From: Kofleriaceae bacterium
GTDB taxonomy: Bacteria; Myxococcota_A; Polyangia; Haliangiales; Haliangiaceae
Direction: 5' to 3'
Assembly: GCA_018058095.1 (NCBI GenBank)
Contig: JAGPCO010000067.1
Span: forward strand, 1-41,865
Length of the DNA stretch: 41,865 nucleotides
The notes under the pieces were generated by a model, which worked only from the letters and a program-made list of their open reading frames with translations, made no database searches and was not told where the DNA came from. Positions 18,907-29,084 of this stretch are shown here, piece by piece. Each line of letters begins with the position of its first letter. Within the stretch, counting starts at the first letter, position 1. A program made the translations under genes and the position numbers.

Positions 18907-19615
18907 CGCGCGCCGCCGCCACCGCCGCCGCCTGCGCCGCGTTGAGGGCGCGGATGCCCCCGGCGGCCAGGTCGAGCATGGCGTCGAGCTGCGGCCGATC
19001 GAACGGCGCGTGTTCGGCCGTGCCCTGCACCTCGAGCAGCTTGCCGTCGGCCGACATGACCACGTTCATGTCGACGTCGGCCTTGGCGTCCTCGACGTAC
19101 GGCAGGTCGAGCACGACCTCGCCGCCGACCACCCCGACCGAGATCGCCGCCACCGGTGGGGCCAGCGCGCTGGCGTCGGCGAGGACGCCGCGTCCGACCA
19201 GGCGCTGCACCGCCAGCGCCAGCGCGACCCACGCCCCGGTGATCGAGGCGACCCGGGTCCCGCCGTCGGCCGACAGCACGTCGCAGTCGACGGCGATCGT
19301 GCGCTCGCCCAGCTTGCCGAGATCGATCGCGGCGCGCAGGCTGCGGCCGATCAGGCGCTGGATCTCCTTGCCGCGCCCGCCCGGGTCACGCTTGCTGCGG
19401 GTGTGGGTCGAGCGCGGCAGCATGGCGTACTCGGCGGTGAGCCAGCCCTGCCCCTTGCCCTTGAGGAACGGCGGCACGCCCTCCTCGACCGAGGCGGCAC
19501 ACAGCACCCAGGTGTCGCCCAGCTTGATCAGCGCCGACCCCTCGGCGTGTTTCTGGAAGTCGGTCAGGATCTCGAGGGGGCGAAGCTGATCGGGGCGTCG
19601 GCCGTCTGGGCGCAT
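18896..19615 (-). CDS. rph: Ribonuclease PH
   Basis: A 239-residue phosphorolytic exoribonuclease, the usual length. It shows [13 protein letters not shown] at the start, [19 protein letters not shown], the phosphate-binding [21 protein letters not shown] block, and the active-site [12 protein letters not shown]. RNase PH trims the 3' ends of tRNA precursors to allow CCA to be finished, and forms a hexamer in the cytosol. Its neighbour rdgB overlaps downstream. The nearby tRNA-His gene is unlinked by strand. The ATG start at 19615 is supported by the MRPDGR motif and by a TAGGGT hexamer 8 nt upstream; there is no Shine-Dalgarno. Confidence 0.96.
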   Translation of the reverse strand: MRPDGRRPDQLRPLEILTDFQKHAEGSALIKLGDTWVLCAASVEEGVPPFLKGKGQGWLTAEYAMLPRSTHTRSKRDPGGRGKEIQRLIGRSLRAAIDLGKLGERTIAVDCDVLSADGGTRVASITGAWVALALAVQRLVGRGVLADASALAPPVAAISVGVVGGEVVLDLPYVEDAKADVDMNVVMSADGKLLEVQGTAEHAPFDRPQLDAMLDLAAGGIRALNAAQAAAVAAARGGR

Positions 19616-19623
19616 GGGCCGCG

Positions 19624-19629
19624 ACCCTA
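19624..19629 (-). promoter_or_regulatory. Leaderless-type -10 hexamer TAGGGT
   Basis: On the minus strand GGTAGGGT ends 8 nt before the rph ATG at 19615, inside the 53-nt gap after the amidase gene. It gives rph-rdgB a promoter separate from the amidase. Confidence 0.5.
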
Positions 19630-19668
19630 CCATCACGGCGGTGGCGGCGCCGAGGCGAGGCGCGGCGG

Positions 19669-20388
19669 TCAGCGCAGCTGCGACAGGATGGCGTCGGCGA
19701 TCGCGGCGGCGATCGCGTCTTGCACCGCCGGCGCGACCAGCTCCACCCCTTCGATGGGGTGATCGACGAACCCGACCTCGACCAGCACGGCCGGCATGGT
19801 CGCGCCGAGCAACACGTGCTGGGCGTCCTGGCGCACGCCACGATCGTCGCTGCCGGGCCGGGCCCGGCGCAGGCCGGCCTGGACCGCCGCGGCCAGCTCG
19901 GCCGCCTCCCACTGCGCGGCGCCGCGCTCGACGTCGTCGAGCATGCGGGCGACGTCGGGCGCGACCCCGTCGCGCCGGGCCGGGGCGTCGCTGCGCAGGG
20001 CGCGGGCGACGACATCGACGCCATGCGGGGTGAGCACGAAGGTCTCGAAGCCACGCTGGGTCCGGGTCGGTGAGGCGTTGCCGTGCAGCGACACGAACAG
20101 GTCGGCCGGCCAGCCATTGGCCAGCTCGACCCGCTGGCGCAGGGTCATGGTGCGGTCGCGCTCGCGCGTGAGGCGGGCGTCGACGCCGGCGGCGACCAGG
20201 CGCTGCCGGACCTTGCCGGCCAGGGCCAGCGTCAGGTCCTTCTCCTGGATGCGGCGGCCGCGCGCGCCTGGGTTGCTGCCGCCGTGGCCGGCGTCGATGA
20301 GCACCCGTCGGGGCGGCGGGCTGCCCGGGGCGGCCTGGGCCACGGGCACCACCACCATCACCAGCATCAGGACCAACCAGCTCCGCAC
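19669..20388 (-). CDS. N-acetylmuramoyl-L-alanine amidase (Amidase_3)
   Basis: A 239-residue exported zinc amidase. The signal peptide is residues 1-19 ([19 protein letters not shown]). The catalytic domain fills the rest: [14 protein letters not shown] (first zinc His), EKDLTL (zinc Glu), [10 protein letters not shown] (second zinc His), and [11 protein letters not shown] near the end (catalytic Glu). It should cleave the bond between MurNAc and the stem peptide in the periplasm during wall turnover or cell separation. There is no SPOR, LysM or AMIN domain, so this is a minimal form. The start is GTG 20388; a TATCCT hexamer lies 7 nt upstream, and starting later would destroy the signal peptide. 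Confidence 0.92.
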   Translation of the reverse strand: MRSWLVLMLVMVVVPVAQAAPGSPPPRRVLIDAGHGGSNPGARGRRIQEKDLTLALAGKVRQRLVAAGVDARLTRERDRTMTLRQRVELANGWPADLFVSLHGNASPTRTQRGFETFVLTPHGVDVVARALRSDAPARRDGVAPDVARMLDDVERGAAQWEAAELAAAVQAGLRRARPGSDDRGVRQDAQHVLLGATMPAVLVEVGFVDHPIEGVELVAPAVQDAIAAAIADAILSQLR

Positions 20389-20395
20389 TACATGT

Positions 20396-20401
20396 AGGAT
20401 A
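20396..20401 (-). promoter_or_regulatory. Leaderless-type -10 hexamer TATCCT
   Basis: On the minus strand TATCCT ends 7 nt before the GTG at 20388. The gap and the first base of the start codon form a perfect 10-bp palindrome CTACATGTAG (20388-20397), a possible protein-binding site over the transcription start. Confidence 0.5.
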
Positions 20402-20441
20402 CGTGCATACCACCAGGGCGCTCCAGTTTCCTGGGGGTCGC

Positions 20442-20470
20442 TTGACGCAACACCTCATAGAAGCTACGTT
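20442..20470 (+). promoter_or_regulatory. Sigma-70-like promoter
   Basis: TTGACG (20442-20447) and TACGTT (20465-20470) are exactly 17 nt apart in an AT-richer patch. The predicted start near 20477 lies just before the TTG at 20480 of the membrane-protein gene. Confidence 0.45.
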
Positions 20471-20479
20471 TTTTGAACT

Positions 20480-22180
20480 TTGTTGCGCCGGCGACTCGGG
20501 CCCTCGCCCGAACAGGTCTTGATGGTCACCGCGGTGGCCGAGCTGGCGATCAACCGCCTGGCGGTCCCGGCCCTGCGCCCCCTCCCCGGCAAGGTGGCGG
20601 TCACCCCACCGACCTGGTTCGTGGCCTTCGACTACGTCGGCCTGTTCCTCTTCTACTTCACCACGACCCTGGCCATCGGCCTGCTCGGCCGGCACGTCGT
20701 GCGCCTCGCCCGCGCCGCCTCGGCGCCGGGCGCCGCCAGCGTCGGGGCCCGGCTCGCGCGCGGGCTGTGGGCCGCCGTGCTCGTGCCGCTGCTGGTGCTG
20801 GTCATCGCCGCCACCGTGCTCAGCCCCGGGCGGGGCCTGACCATGGCCCTCCAGATCAGCTTCCTCGCCGCGGCCGCCGCGGCCATGACCATGAGCCCGG
20901 TCCGCTTCGACGGTGCGTCGATCGGCCTTCGCCTGCTGGTGCTGCCGCCGGCCATCGCCACCGTGGCCGCGCTGGTGGTGCTGTCAGGCCGCCCCGATCA
21001 GCCGCCACCCGACGTCGGCCGCCACCTGGTGTTCGCGACCTCGCTGGTCGCGATGCTCACGCCCTACTGCTTCGCGCCGCGCCCGTTCCAGCGCGCCATC
21101 CTGCGCCTGACCCCGATCCTGGCCGCCATGCTGGTCGCCGCCGGGGCCGCGGTGGCGGCCCGCTTCGACTACCCGCGCGCGGCCGACCTCGCCCGTCGCG
21201 CCACCGGGGTCGAGCTGCTGGTGACCCGGCCCGATCCGCAGCTGGCCATGTTCATCCTCGCCCTGGCCACGGTGACGTGGACCGTCGTCGCCTGCCTGCG
21301 CGCCCCGACGGCGCCCCGGCGCGCGGTCGGGGTCGGCATCGCCCTGATCGCCATCGCCGGCGTGTCGCTGGCGTGGCCGATGATGTTCGCGCTGATCATC
21401 GTCGGCCTGCTCACCATCACCGCCGCCATCCCGCACCTGCGCGAGGCCGAGGCCGGCACCGACGTGCAGGTGCGGACGCCCTCCGTCGAGGACGCGCCGT
21501 GGCAGGGCTACGTCGCCGGCGTGGTCGACGGCCTGCGCGAGGCTGGCCACCAGGCCTCGGCGGTGACCGCCCGGGGCGAGGCCGACCAGGTCAGCACCAT
21601 CGTCGCCGGCCGCATCCACGGCCGGCCGCTGCGCCTACGCATCGAGCGCATCGGCGGCGCGGTCGTCGTCATCGACGCACGCATCGGCCGGGACGTCGAC
21701 GACGCGCGCCCGGCCACGTTCACGCTGGCGGCCCACGCCGATGATCGCCGCGGCGAGCACCCCGAGCCGCCGCCGGCCGCGCCGGCGTTCCGCCTGGGCG
21801 AGGCCGGCTTCGACGAGCGCTTTCGGCTGCGCGGAGACCGGCGTGCCCTGCTCGAGCTGACCGACGAGGGCCACCGCGCTCGCCTGGCGGCGACCGCGAC
21901 CGGATGGCTGGCGTCGTGGAACGGCGAGGCGGTGCGGCATCGCATCTACCCCGGGCGCGGCGCGCCGATCGACCACCCCATCCCGCTGTCGGAGCTGGCG
22001 CTACGCAAGGGCAGCGCCGACGGCGCCGACCGCCTGGTGGCGATGGTGTGCCTGCTCGGCGAGGTGGCGACCCGCATCGTGCCTGGCGACGACGACGACG
22101 CGCCCCGCGGGCCCGGCACAGACGACGACCGGACCGGGCTCGACCCCGACGCGGTGACCACGGCCCGGGAGCCGGCCTGA
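20480..22180 (+). CDS. Polytopic membrane protein with soluble C-terminal domain
   Basis: A protein of up to 566 residues. The first ~325 residues hold about eight hydrophobic helices, for example [20 protein letters not shown] and [14 protein letters not shown]. The last ~230 residues are soluble, with strand-rich segments such as [22 protein letters not shown], and end in an Asp-rich tail. I do not recognise a family. The start is uncertain: TTG 20480 (or 20483) continues the codon bias and completes an amphipathic helix [14 protein letters not shown], but ATG 20522 has AGG nearby and would give a 5' UTR of about 45 nt. The M28 peptidase gene follows after a single base, so the two are co-transcribed. 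Confidence 0.75.
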   Translation: MLRRRLGPSPEQVLMVTAVAELAINRLAVPALRPLPGKVAVTPPTWFVAFDYVGLFLFYFTTTLAIGLLGRHVVRLARAASAPGAASVGARLARGLWAAVLVPLLVLVIAATVLSPGRGLTMALQISFLAAAAAAMTMSPVRFDGASIGLRLLVLPPAIATVAALVVLSGRPDQPPPDVGRHLVFATSLVAMLTPYCFAPRPFQRAILRLTPILAAMLVAAGAAVAARFDYPRAADLARRATGVELLVTRPDPQLAMFILALATVTWTVVACLRAPTAPRRAVGVGIALIAIAGVSLAWPMMFALIIVGLLTITAAIPHLREAEAGTDVQVRTPSVEDAPWQGYVAGVVDGLREAGHQASAVTARGEADQVSTIVAGRIHGRPLRLRIERIGGAVVVIDARIGRDVDDARPATFTLAAHADDRRGEHPEPPPAAPAFRLGEAGFDERFRLRGDRRALLELTDEGHRARLAATATGWLASWNGEAVRHRIYPGRGAPIDHPIPLSELALRKGSADGADRLVAMVCLLGEVATRIVPGDDDDAPRGPGTDDDRTGLDPDAVTTAREPA

Positions 22181-22181
22181 A

Positions 22182-23666
22182 ATGATCCGGACCGCGGTGG
22201 TCGTGGCCCTCGCGCTCGCCGCCGGGCCGGCGTGTGGCCGCCCCGGCGCCCGCCCGTCCCGGGCCGCGGCCTGGGTCGGCGACACCACCCTGCGGGTCCC
22301 TTCCCGCCCGCCCGCCGACGCCCTGGCCGGCGCCATCCTGGCCGAGTACGGCGCCGTCGCCGACCGCATCCGCGCCCACGCCCTGGCCGATGACGGCGCC
22401 TACCAGAAGCTGCGCGAGCTGACCGACGACATCGGCGCCCGGCTGTCGGGATCACCCGCGCTCGAGCGTGCGGTGCGCTGGGCCGAGGCCACCATGCGCG
22501 CCGACGGCCACGTGGTCGTGACCGAGCCGGTGATGGTGCCGCACTGGGTGCGCGGCGCCGAGCGGGCTGAGCTGATCGCGCCGCGCCGGATGCCGCTGCC
22601 GGTGCTGGGCCTGGGCGGCACGGTGCCGACGCCGCCCGGCGGGATCGAGGCGCCGGTGGTGGTGGTGCGATCGTGGCAGGAGCTGGAGGCGCGCCGGGCC
22701 GAGGTGGCCGGGGCCATCGTCCTGTACGACGTCGCGCTGCCGCCGTACTCGCCGACCACCGGCGACGGCTATGGCCAGGTCGTCGGGTATCGCTGGTCGG
22801 GCCCGGCCGCGGCCAGCAAGCTGGGCGCGGTCGGGGTGCTGATGCGCTCGGTGACCGCGCGCAGCCTGCGCACGCTGCACACCGGCGGGCACGGCTTCCC
22901 CGACGGCGTGGTCCGCATCCCGGCCGCGGCCATCACCACCGAGGACAGCGCCCTGCTGACCCGGCTCGCCGCCGGCGGCACACCCCCTCGGGTCCGGCTC
23001 GAGCTGGCCTCACGCCAGCTGGCCGACGCCGAGTCGGCCAACGTCCTCGGCGAGCTGCGCGGCCGGCAGTGGCCCGACGAGGTGGTGGTCATCGGCGCCC
23101 ACCTCGACTCGTGGGACGTCGGCCAGGGCGCGCACGACGACGGCGCCGGCTGCGTCGTGATGATGCAGGCGCTCACCACCCTGCGCCAGCTCGGGCTGGT
23201 GCCGCGCCGCACCATCCGCGTCGTCCTGTACACCAACGAGGAGAACGGTGGCCGCGGTGGCAAGGCCTACGCCGAGCGCCGCGCCGGCGAGCTGGACCGG
23301 CACGTGCTCGCGCTCGAGTCGGACTTCGGCGGGTTCGCGGCCCGGGGCTTCTCGGTCGACGCCGATCATCCGGCGCGCGACCGCCTGGTCGGACAGCTCG
23401 GCGCCATCACCCAGCTGCTGGCGCCGATCGGCGCGAGCGACGTCCGCATCGGCTACTCCGGCTCGGACATCCGGCCCTTGCTGCCGGCTGGCGTGCCGGC
23501 GATCGGACTGCTCGTCGACGGCGCGACGTACTTCGACGTTCACCACACCGAGGCCGACACCCTCGACAAGGTCGACCCGGCCGACCTGCGCAGCCAGGTC
23601 GTGGCCGTCGCCACCCTGGCCTACGTCGTGGCCGACCGGGTCGAGCGCCTGGGCGGGCCGCGCTGA
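22182..23666 (+). CDS. M28 family zinc peptidase (carboxypeptidase Q-like)
   Basis: A 494-residue exported peptidase. The N-terminus has a signal with a possible lipobox GPAC (residues 15-18). A PA-like insert follows (about 150-260, including VVVRSWQELEARRAEVAGAI). The catalytic domain has the two-zinc set: H307-x-D309 in GAHLDSWD, H318-D319-D320-G321 in GAHDDG, E353-E354 in TNEENGG, D381 in ESDFGG, and H454-H455 in FDVHHTEADTLDKV. This matches M28 aminopeptidases and the human carboxypeptidase Q type, which release amino acids or split dipeptides outside the cytoplasm. The ATG comes one base after the stop of the membrane-protein gene, which suggests coupling; the YdcF-like gene follows 8 nt later. 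Confidence 0.9.
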   Translation: MIRTAVVVALALAAGPACGRPGARPSRAAAWVGDTTLRVPSRPPADALAGAILAEYGAVADRIRAHALADDGAYQKLRELTDDIGARLSGSPALERAVRWAEATMRADGHVVVTEPVMVPHWVRGAERAELIAPRRMPLPVLGLGGTVPTPPGGIEAPVVVVRSWQELEARRAEVAGAIVLYDVALPPYSPTTGDGYGQVVGYRWSGPAAASKLGAVGVLMRSVTARSLRTLHTGGHGFPDGVVRIPAAAITTEDSALLTRLAAGGTPPRVRLELASRQLADAESANVLGELRGRQWPDEVVVIGAHLDSWDVGQGAHDDGAGCVVMMQALTTLRQLGLVPRRTIRVVLYTNEENGGRGGKAYAERRAGELDRHVLALESDFGGFAARGFSVDADHPARDRLVGQLGAITQLLAPIGASDVRIGYSGSDIRPLLPAGVPAIGLLVDGATYFDVHHTEADTLDKVDPADLRSQVVAVATLAYVVADRVERLGGPR

Positions 23667-23674
23667 GGCCGCGC

Positions 23675-24235
23675 ATGCGTTCGCGCGTTCTGGCCACCGT
23701 CGCCGAGCTGACCGCGCGCGCGCTCGAGTCGCCGCTGATGGTGCGCGACGTGCTGGCGCCGCTCGACCTCATCGTCGTGCTGGGCGCGCCGCTGCGGGCC
23801 GACGGCGGGTTGTCCGCGGTCGCCCTCGAGCGGGTGGTGGCCGCGGCCGAGCTGTTCGCGCTCGGGGGTGCGCCCCGGGTCTGTGTCACCGGCGGCGTGA
23901 CCCGGGGCGCCGCCCGGCCCGAGGCCGCGGCCATGGCCGAGGTGCTGGTCGAGCTCGGCGTGCCGTCCGGCGTGGTGGTGGTGGAGGACCGCGCCACCAG
24001 CACCGCCGACAACGCCGCGCGCGTGGCCGCCCTGGTGCCCGACGCACGCGCGGTCTGGCTGGTCAGCCAGCCGTTCCACGGCCGGCGCGCGCGCCGCCTG
24101 TTCGGCCGCGCCGGCTTCGACGCCCGGGTCTGGCACATCGACGCCAGCCTGCAGTACCAGGAGCGCACGCGCGCGCTGTCGTGGCTGGTGCGCGAGTACG
24201 CGGCCTGGGCCGGCGTGCTGCTGCGTCGACGCTGA
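23675..24235 (+). CDS. YdcF/SanA-like protein (DUF218)
   Basis: A 186-residue protein with the DUF218 motifs in order: LDLIVVLGAPL (first strand with acidic residue), RVCVTGGVT, VVVVEDRATSTADNA, and VWLVSQPFHGRRA. The fold is Rossmann-like. Family members have roles in envelope biogenesis or vancomycin resistance, but the biochemical activity is poorly known. There is no clear N-terminal signal or membrane segment, so this one seems cytosolic. It starts 8 nt after the M28 peptidase, as the last gene of a three-gene run, and converges on the OmpA-type gene with 5 nt between stops. Confidence 0.85.
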   Translation: MRSRVLATVAELTARALESPLMVRDVLAPLDLIVVLGAPLRADGGLSAVALERVVAAAELFALGGAPRVCVTGGVTRGAARPEAAAMAEVLVELGVPSGVVVVEDRATSTADNAARVAALVPDARAVWLVSQPFHGRRARRLFGRAGFDARVWHIDASLQYQERTRALSWLVREYAAWAGVLLRRR

Positions 24236-24240
24236 CGGCG

Positions 24241-25740
<1,500 letters not shown>

Positions 25741-25748
25741 GCCGGCGC

Positions 25749-25754
25749 AGCATA
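25749..25754 (-). promoter_or_regulatory. Leaderless-type -10 hexamer TATGCT
   Basis: On the minus strand GCGGTATGCT ends 8 nt before the ATG at 25740, with TTGCGG directly upstream. No Shine-Dalgarno is present. Confidence 0.55.
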
Positions 25755-25817
25755 CCGCAAGCGCCCGCCCGGCGGCGGCGCCACCGCCGGGTCGTCGCGA
25801 TCGCCTCGTCGAGCGCC

Positions 25818-25840
25818 GGTGGTCGCCGGGGCCGACCACC
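25818..25840. other. Perfect inverted repeat in divergent spacer
   Basis: GGTGGTC (25818-25824) and GACCACC (25834-25840) are separated by 9 nt in the 189-bp spacer between the divergent OmpA-type and phosphatase genes. It could be an operator or an RNA hairpin. Nothing else is seen in this spacer apart from the -10 element listed separately. Confidence 0.35.
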
Positions 25841-25929
25841 TCCGGGGTCACTACCGCGGTCGCACGGTTGCGCGGCCACCGCCAGGCGCGGCAAGCTCGA
25901 CCGGCCGGCCCTCGCCGGAGAAAGCCGCC

Positions 25930-27618
25930 ATGCTCACCTTCGCCAGCGATCCCAAACTCGCCGAGCAGCAGATGCACGCCATCATCTTCTACCTGACCGC
26001 GTTCGGGTACATCGATGGCGACTTCGACCGCAGCGAGAAGTCGTTCATCCGCGACTACATCCAGAAGCTGGTCGGGGCCCGCGCCGAGGCCGCCATGCCA
26101 GGTCCCGCCACGCCGCAGAAGCAAGAGATCGTCGCCCGCTTCGTCCGCCACTTCCACGAGGTGTTCGAGCAGCAGGATCGCGACGTCGCCGCGCTGTTCG
26201 ACGAGGCCGTGGCCGACGGCGAGCACGTCGACAAGTTCGTGTACGGCAAGCTCAAGCTGCGCTGCTACGAGATCTTCCACAGCTTCGACACCGGCAACCA
26301 GCGCGCCCTGTTGGCCACCGTCGACGAGCTGATCCACGCCGACGGCGCGGTCCACGCCGCCGAGGCGCGGTTCCGGGCCGAGCTCGAAGGGCTGCTCGGG
26401 GCCGAGATCCCGCTGTCGGACGCCGACCTGGAGATGGTGGGCAGCCCGGTCGAGATCGCGCCGGCGCTGCCGCGCATGCCGCGCATCGAGAACCACCCGT
26501 TCTTCGCCGGCTTCGAGCAGCACTACTCGGCCGACCCCGGCCGCATCCGCGAGCAGGCCGCGGCCGACCTCAAGCTGATGGAGCAGTTCGTCGGCCAGCT
26601 CGACGCCCAGCGCCGCGCCGGCGCCGGCAAGCTGCGCGGCGCCAGCAGCGTCGCCGCCCTGGCCGATCAGCGCCCGTTCCTCGACGGCCACGTCTACGTC
26701 CACCCGGCCGCGCCCGGCGCCCGCTACGAGCTGACCGTGCTGGGCGACCTGCACGGCTGCTACAGCTGCCTCAAGGCCGCGCTGCTGCAGGCCGACTTCT
26801 TCGCCAAGCTCGAGGCCTGGCGCGCAGACAGGAGCAAACCCGAGCCCAAGCTCATCCTGCTCGGCGACTACATCGACCGTGGCATGTTCAGCTACAACGG
26901 CGTCCTCCGCACGGTCATGCAGCTGTACCTGTCGGCGCCCGAGCACGTGTTCGTGCTGCGCGGCAACCACGAGTACTACATCGAGTACCAGGGCCGCATC
27001 TACGGCGGGGTCAAGCCGGCCGAGGCCATCAACTCCCTGTACGGGCACATGCCGGGCGAGGTGTTCGAGGCGTACATGCGCATGTTCGAGGAGCTGCCCA
27101 ACCTGCTGTTCTTCGACCGCATGATGTTCGTGCACGCCGGCATCCCGCGCGACGCCGACATCAAGGCCAAGGTGTCCGACCTGGCGTCGCTCAACGACCC
27201 CGAGCTGCGCTTCCAGATGTTGTGGAGCGATCCGTCGTCGGCCGACTTCATCCCCGACGAGCTGCAGGCCCAGAACGCGCGCTTCCCGTTCGGCCGCCTG
27301 CAGTTCGACGCCTTCATGCAGAAGCTGGGCTGCACCATGATGGTGCGTGGCCACGAGAAGGTCGACGAGGGCTTCCGCAGCGTCTACCCCGACAACCCCA
27401 TCACCCTGCTCAACCTGTTCTCGGCCGGCGGCGCCGACAACAACGACCTGCCCGAGCACTCGAGCTACCGGGCGGTGACGCCGATGGCCTGCACGATCCA
27501 CCTGGCCGACGGCCAGCCGCGCATCGTGCCGTGGGAGATCGACTACAAGCGCTTCAACGACCCGGTGCGCAACCGCTTCTTCGCCTCCACCCCCGAGATC
27601 GAGCACAAGGCCGAGTAG
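25930..27618 (+). CDS. PPP-family Ser/Thr phosphatase with TerB-like N-terminal domain
   Basis: A 562-residue cytosolic protein. Residues ~1-180 are helical with two TerB-like repeats, seen as AIIFYLTAFGYIDGDFDRSE and later LLATVDELIHADGAVHAAE; each has the acidic turn after a helix that binds metal in TerB. The phosphatase domain (about 265-540) has every PPP motif: GDLHG (272-276), GDYIDRG (312-318), GNHE (345-348), HAG (402-404) and GHE with H475. These bind two metals and catalyse phosphate removal from Ser/Thr, or in ApaH-like members from dinucleotide polyphosphates. The start has a GGAGAAAG ribosome site. Two more genes follow within 3 nt or with overlap. It may oppose the Ser/Thr kinases nearby (inference). 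Confidence 0.88.
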   Translation: MLTFASDPKLAEQQMHAIIFYLTAFGYIDGDFDRSEKSFIRDYIQKLVGARAEAAMPGPATPQKQEIVARFVRHFHEVFEQQDRDVAALFDEAVADGEHVDKFVYGKLKLRCYEIFHSFDTGNQRALLATVDELIHADGAVHAAEARFRAELEGLLGAEIPLSDADLEMVGSPVEIAPALPRMPRIENHPFFAGFEQHYSADPGRIREQAAADLKLMEQFVGQLDAQRRAGAGKLRGASSVAALADQRPFLDGHVYVHPAAPGARYELTVLGDLHGCYSCLKAALLQADFFAKLEAWRADRSKPEPKLILLGDYIDRGMFSYNGVLRTVMQLYLSAPEHVFVLRGNHEYYIEYQGRIYGGVKPAEAINSLYGHMPGEVFEAYMRMFEELPNLLFFDRMMFVHAGIPRDADIKAKVSDLASLNDPELRFQMLWSDPSSADFIPDELQAQNARFPFGRLQFDAFMQKLGCTMMVRGHEKVDEGFRSVYPDNPITLLNLFSAGGADNNDLPEHSSYRAVTPMACTIHLADGQPRIVPWEIDYKRFNDPVRNRFFASTPEIEHKAE

Positions 27619-27620
27619 CC

Positions 27621-28571
27621 ATGCAGAACATCCCCGTCGTCGACCTCCACGACTGGCACGCCGGCGGTGAGCGCCGGCAGCACTTCGCCACCGCCGTCGG
27701 CGACGCCCTGGCCGACCTCGGCTTCTTCGCGGTGCGCGGGCATGGCATCGCCGAGGCCCTCAGCCAGGATGCGTACGCGGTGGCCCGGCGGTTCTTCGCC
27801 GCCGATCCGGCCGCCAAGGCGCGTTACCACCGCGCCGGCGCGGCCGGGCAACGCGGCTACACCGGCTTCGGCACCGAGCACGCCAAGGACTCGAAGGCGC
27901 CCGACCTCAAGGAGTTCTGGCAGGTCGGGCGCACCGGCGTGCCCGACGACCACCCGGTGCACCGGCCGTACGGGCCCAACTTCTGGCCCGACGACCTGGT
28001 GCCCGAGTTCCGCGCCACCATGAGCGAGCTGTACCAGCGCCTCGACGCGCTCGGCGGCGACCTGCTCGAGGCGTGTGCGCTGTACCTGGGCGAGCCGGCC
28101 GCCCGCTTCCGGTCCATGGTCAGCGACAGCGACACCATCGTCCGCGTCCTGTACTACCCGCCGGTGCCGGCCGACGCCCCGCCCGGCGCGGTCCGCTCGG
28201 CCGCCCACGAGGACATCAACCTCATCACCCTGCTGTCGGGCGCGACCGCCGAAGGGCTCGAGCTGCTCCGCCGCGACGGCGCGTGGATGCCGGTCCACAC
28301 CGGGCTCGACACCATCGTCGTCGACTCGGGCGACATGCTGCAGAACGTCAGCAACGGCCTGTTCAAGAGCACCACCCACCGGGTGGTCAACCCGGTCGAC
28401 CGCAGCCGCGAGCGCTTCTCGATGCCGTGTTTCGTCCACCCGCGGACCGAGGTCGACCTCACCCCGTTGCCGAGCTGCGTGGCCCGCACCGGCGGCCAGG
28501 CCCGCTACCCGTCGATCACCGCCGGCGCCTACCTCGACCAGCGCCTGCGCGAGATCGGCCTCAAGGCGTGA
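27621..28571 (+). CDS. 2-oxoglutarate/Fe(II) dioxygenase, isopenicillin N synthase family
   Basis: A 316-residue soluble enzyme. The N-terminal DIOX_N part runs IPVVDL ... LADLGFFAVRGHGI. The jelly-roll domain has the iron triad H196-x-D198 (AAHEDINLITLL) and H253 (TTHRVVNP), and the RxS motif R265-F-S267 that holds the 2-oxoglutarate carboxylate. It therefore belongs to the IPNS-like oxygenases that hydroxylate or oxidise small molecules; the R-x-S motif favours 2OG use over IPNS itself. The substrate is unknown. It starts 2 nt after the phosphatase stop and overlaps the following GNAT gene (GTGA), placing it in the middle of a three-gene operon. Confidence 0.9.
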   Translation: MQNIPVVDLHDWHAGGERRQHFATAVGDALADLGFFAVRGHGIAEALSQDAYAVARRFFAADPAAKARYHRAGAAGQRGYTGFGTEHAKDSKAPDLKEFWQVGRTGVPDDHPVHRPYGPNFWPDDLVPEFRATMSELYQRLDALGGDLLEACALYLGEPAARFRSMVSDSDTIVRVLYYPPVPADAPPGAVRSAAHEDINLITLLSGATAEGLELLRRDGAWMPVHTGLDTIVVDSGDMLQNVSNGLFKSTTHRVVNPVDRSRERFSMPCFVHPRTEVDLTPLPSCVARTGGQARYPSITAGAYLDQRLREIGLKA

Positions 28572-29008
28572 TCGAAGAGATCACCGACGCCGACGGCCGG
28601 CTCCGGCGCGCGGACCTGCTGGCCCAGGCCGAGGCCGTGCACCGCGAGCTCCGCCCTCAGCTGCCCGCTGACTACGCCGGCAAGATGGCGCGGGTGTTCG
28701 CCGGCGGGGGCCGGATGGCGGTCGCGTCGATGGACGGGGCGGTGCTCGGCGTCGCGGTGTGGCGCATCGTCGACAACACCGCCGACGGCCTCCAGCTGTA
28801 CTGCGACGATCTCGTCACGACGGCCACCCGGCGCAGTCAGGGCGTGGGCAAGGCGTTGCTCGCGCACATGGTGGGCGTCGGGGAGCGCGCTGGCTGTGAC
28901 CACTTCGCGCTCGATTCCGGCACCCACCGCGGGGCCGCCCACCGCTTCTACTTCCGCGAAGGGTTCGAGATCGTGGCCTTCAACTTCGGGCGCGCGCTCC
29001 GGCGTTGA
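28568..29008 (+). CDS. GNAT acetyltransferase
   Basis: A 146-residue protein, the size of a single GNAT domain. The acetyl-CoA loop is R-R-S-Q-G-V-G-K-A (R/Q-x-x-G-x-G/A), preceded by the strand LYCDDLVTTATR, and the C-terminal motif is AHRFYFREGFEI, the usual Y-x-x-x-G-F. The acceptor is unknown. The GTG start overlaps the stop of the 2OG oxygenase gene by 4 nt (28568-28571), so translation is coupled. There may be a joint role in modifying a small molecule (inference). Confidence 0.88.
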   Translation: MIEEITDADGRLRRADLLAQAEAVHRELRPQLPADYAGKMARVFAGGGRMAVASMDGAVLGVAVWRIVDNTADGLQLYCDDLVTTATRRSQGVGKALLAHMVGVGERAGCDHFALDSGTHRGAAHRFYFREGFEIVAFNFGRALRR

Positions 29009-29070
29009 CAGGCCCGGCCCCCGACCGTCGACGGCGCACATCCTGCGGCGGATCTCCTCGCGGTTTGCGG

Positions 29071-29076
29071 TACCCT
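29071..29076 (+). promoter_or_regulatory. Leaderless-type -10 hexamer TACCCT
   Basis: GCGGTACCCT ends 8 nt before the ATG at 29085, with TTTGCGG directly upstream as in the OmpA-type gene. It lies in the 76-bp gap after the GNAT gene and has no Shine-Dalgarno downstream. Confidence 0.55.
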
Positions 29077-29084
29077 CCGGGCCG

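Noticed and set aside
25741..27606. Upstream extension of the OmpA-type gene to a 1121-residue protein
   Set aside because: The extension is antisense to the PPP phosphatase; a signal peptide begins at 25740 with a -10 hexamer just before it.
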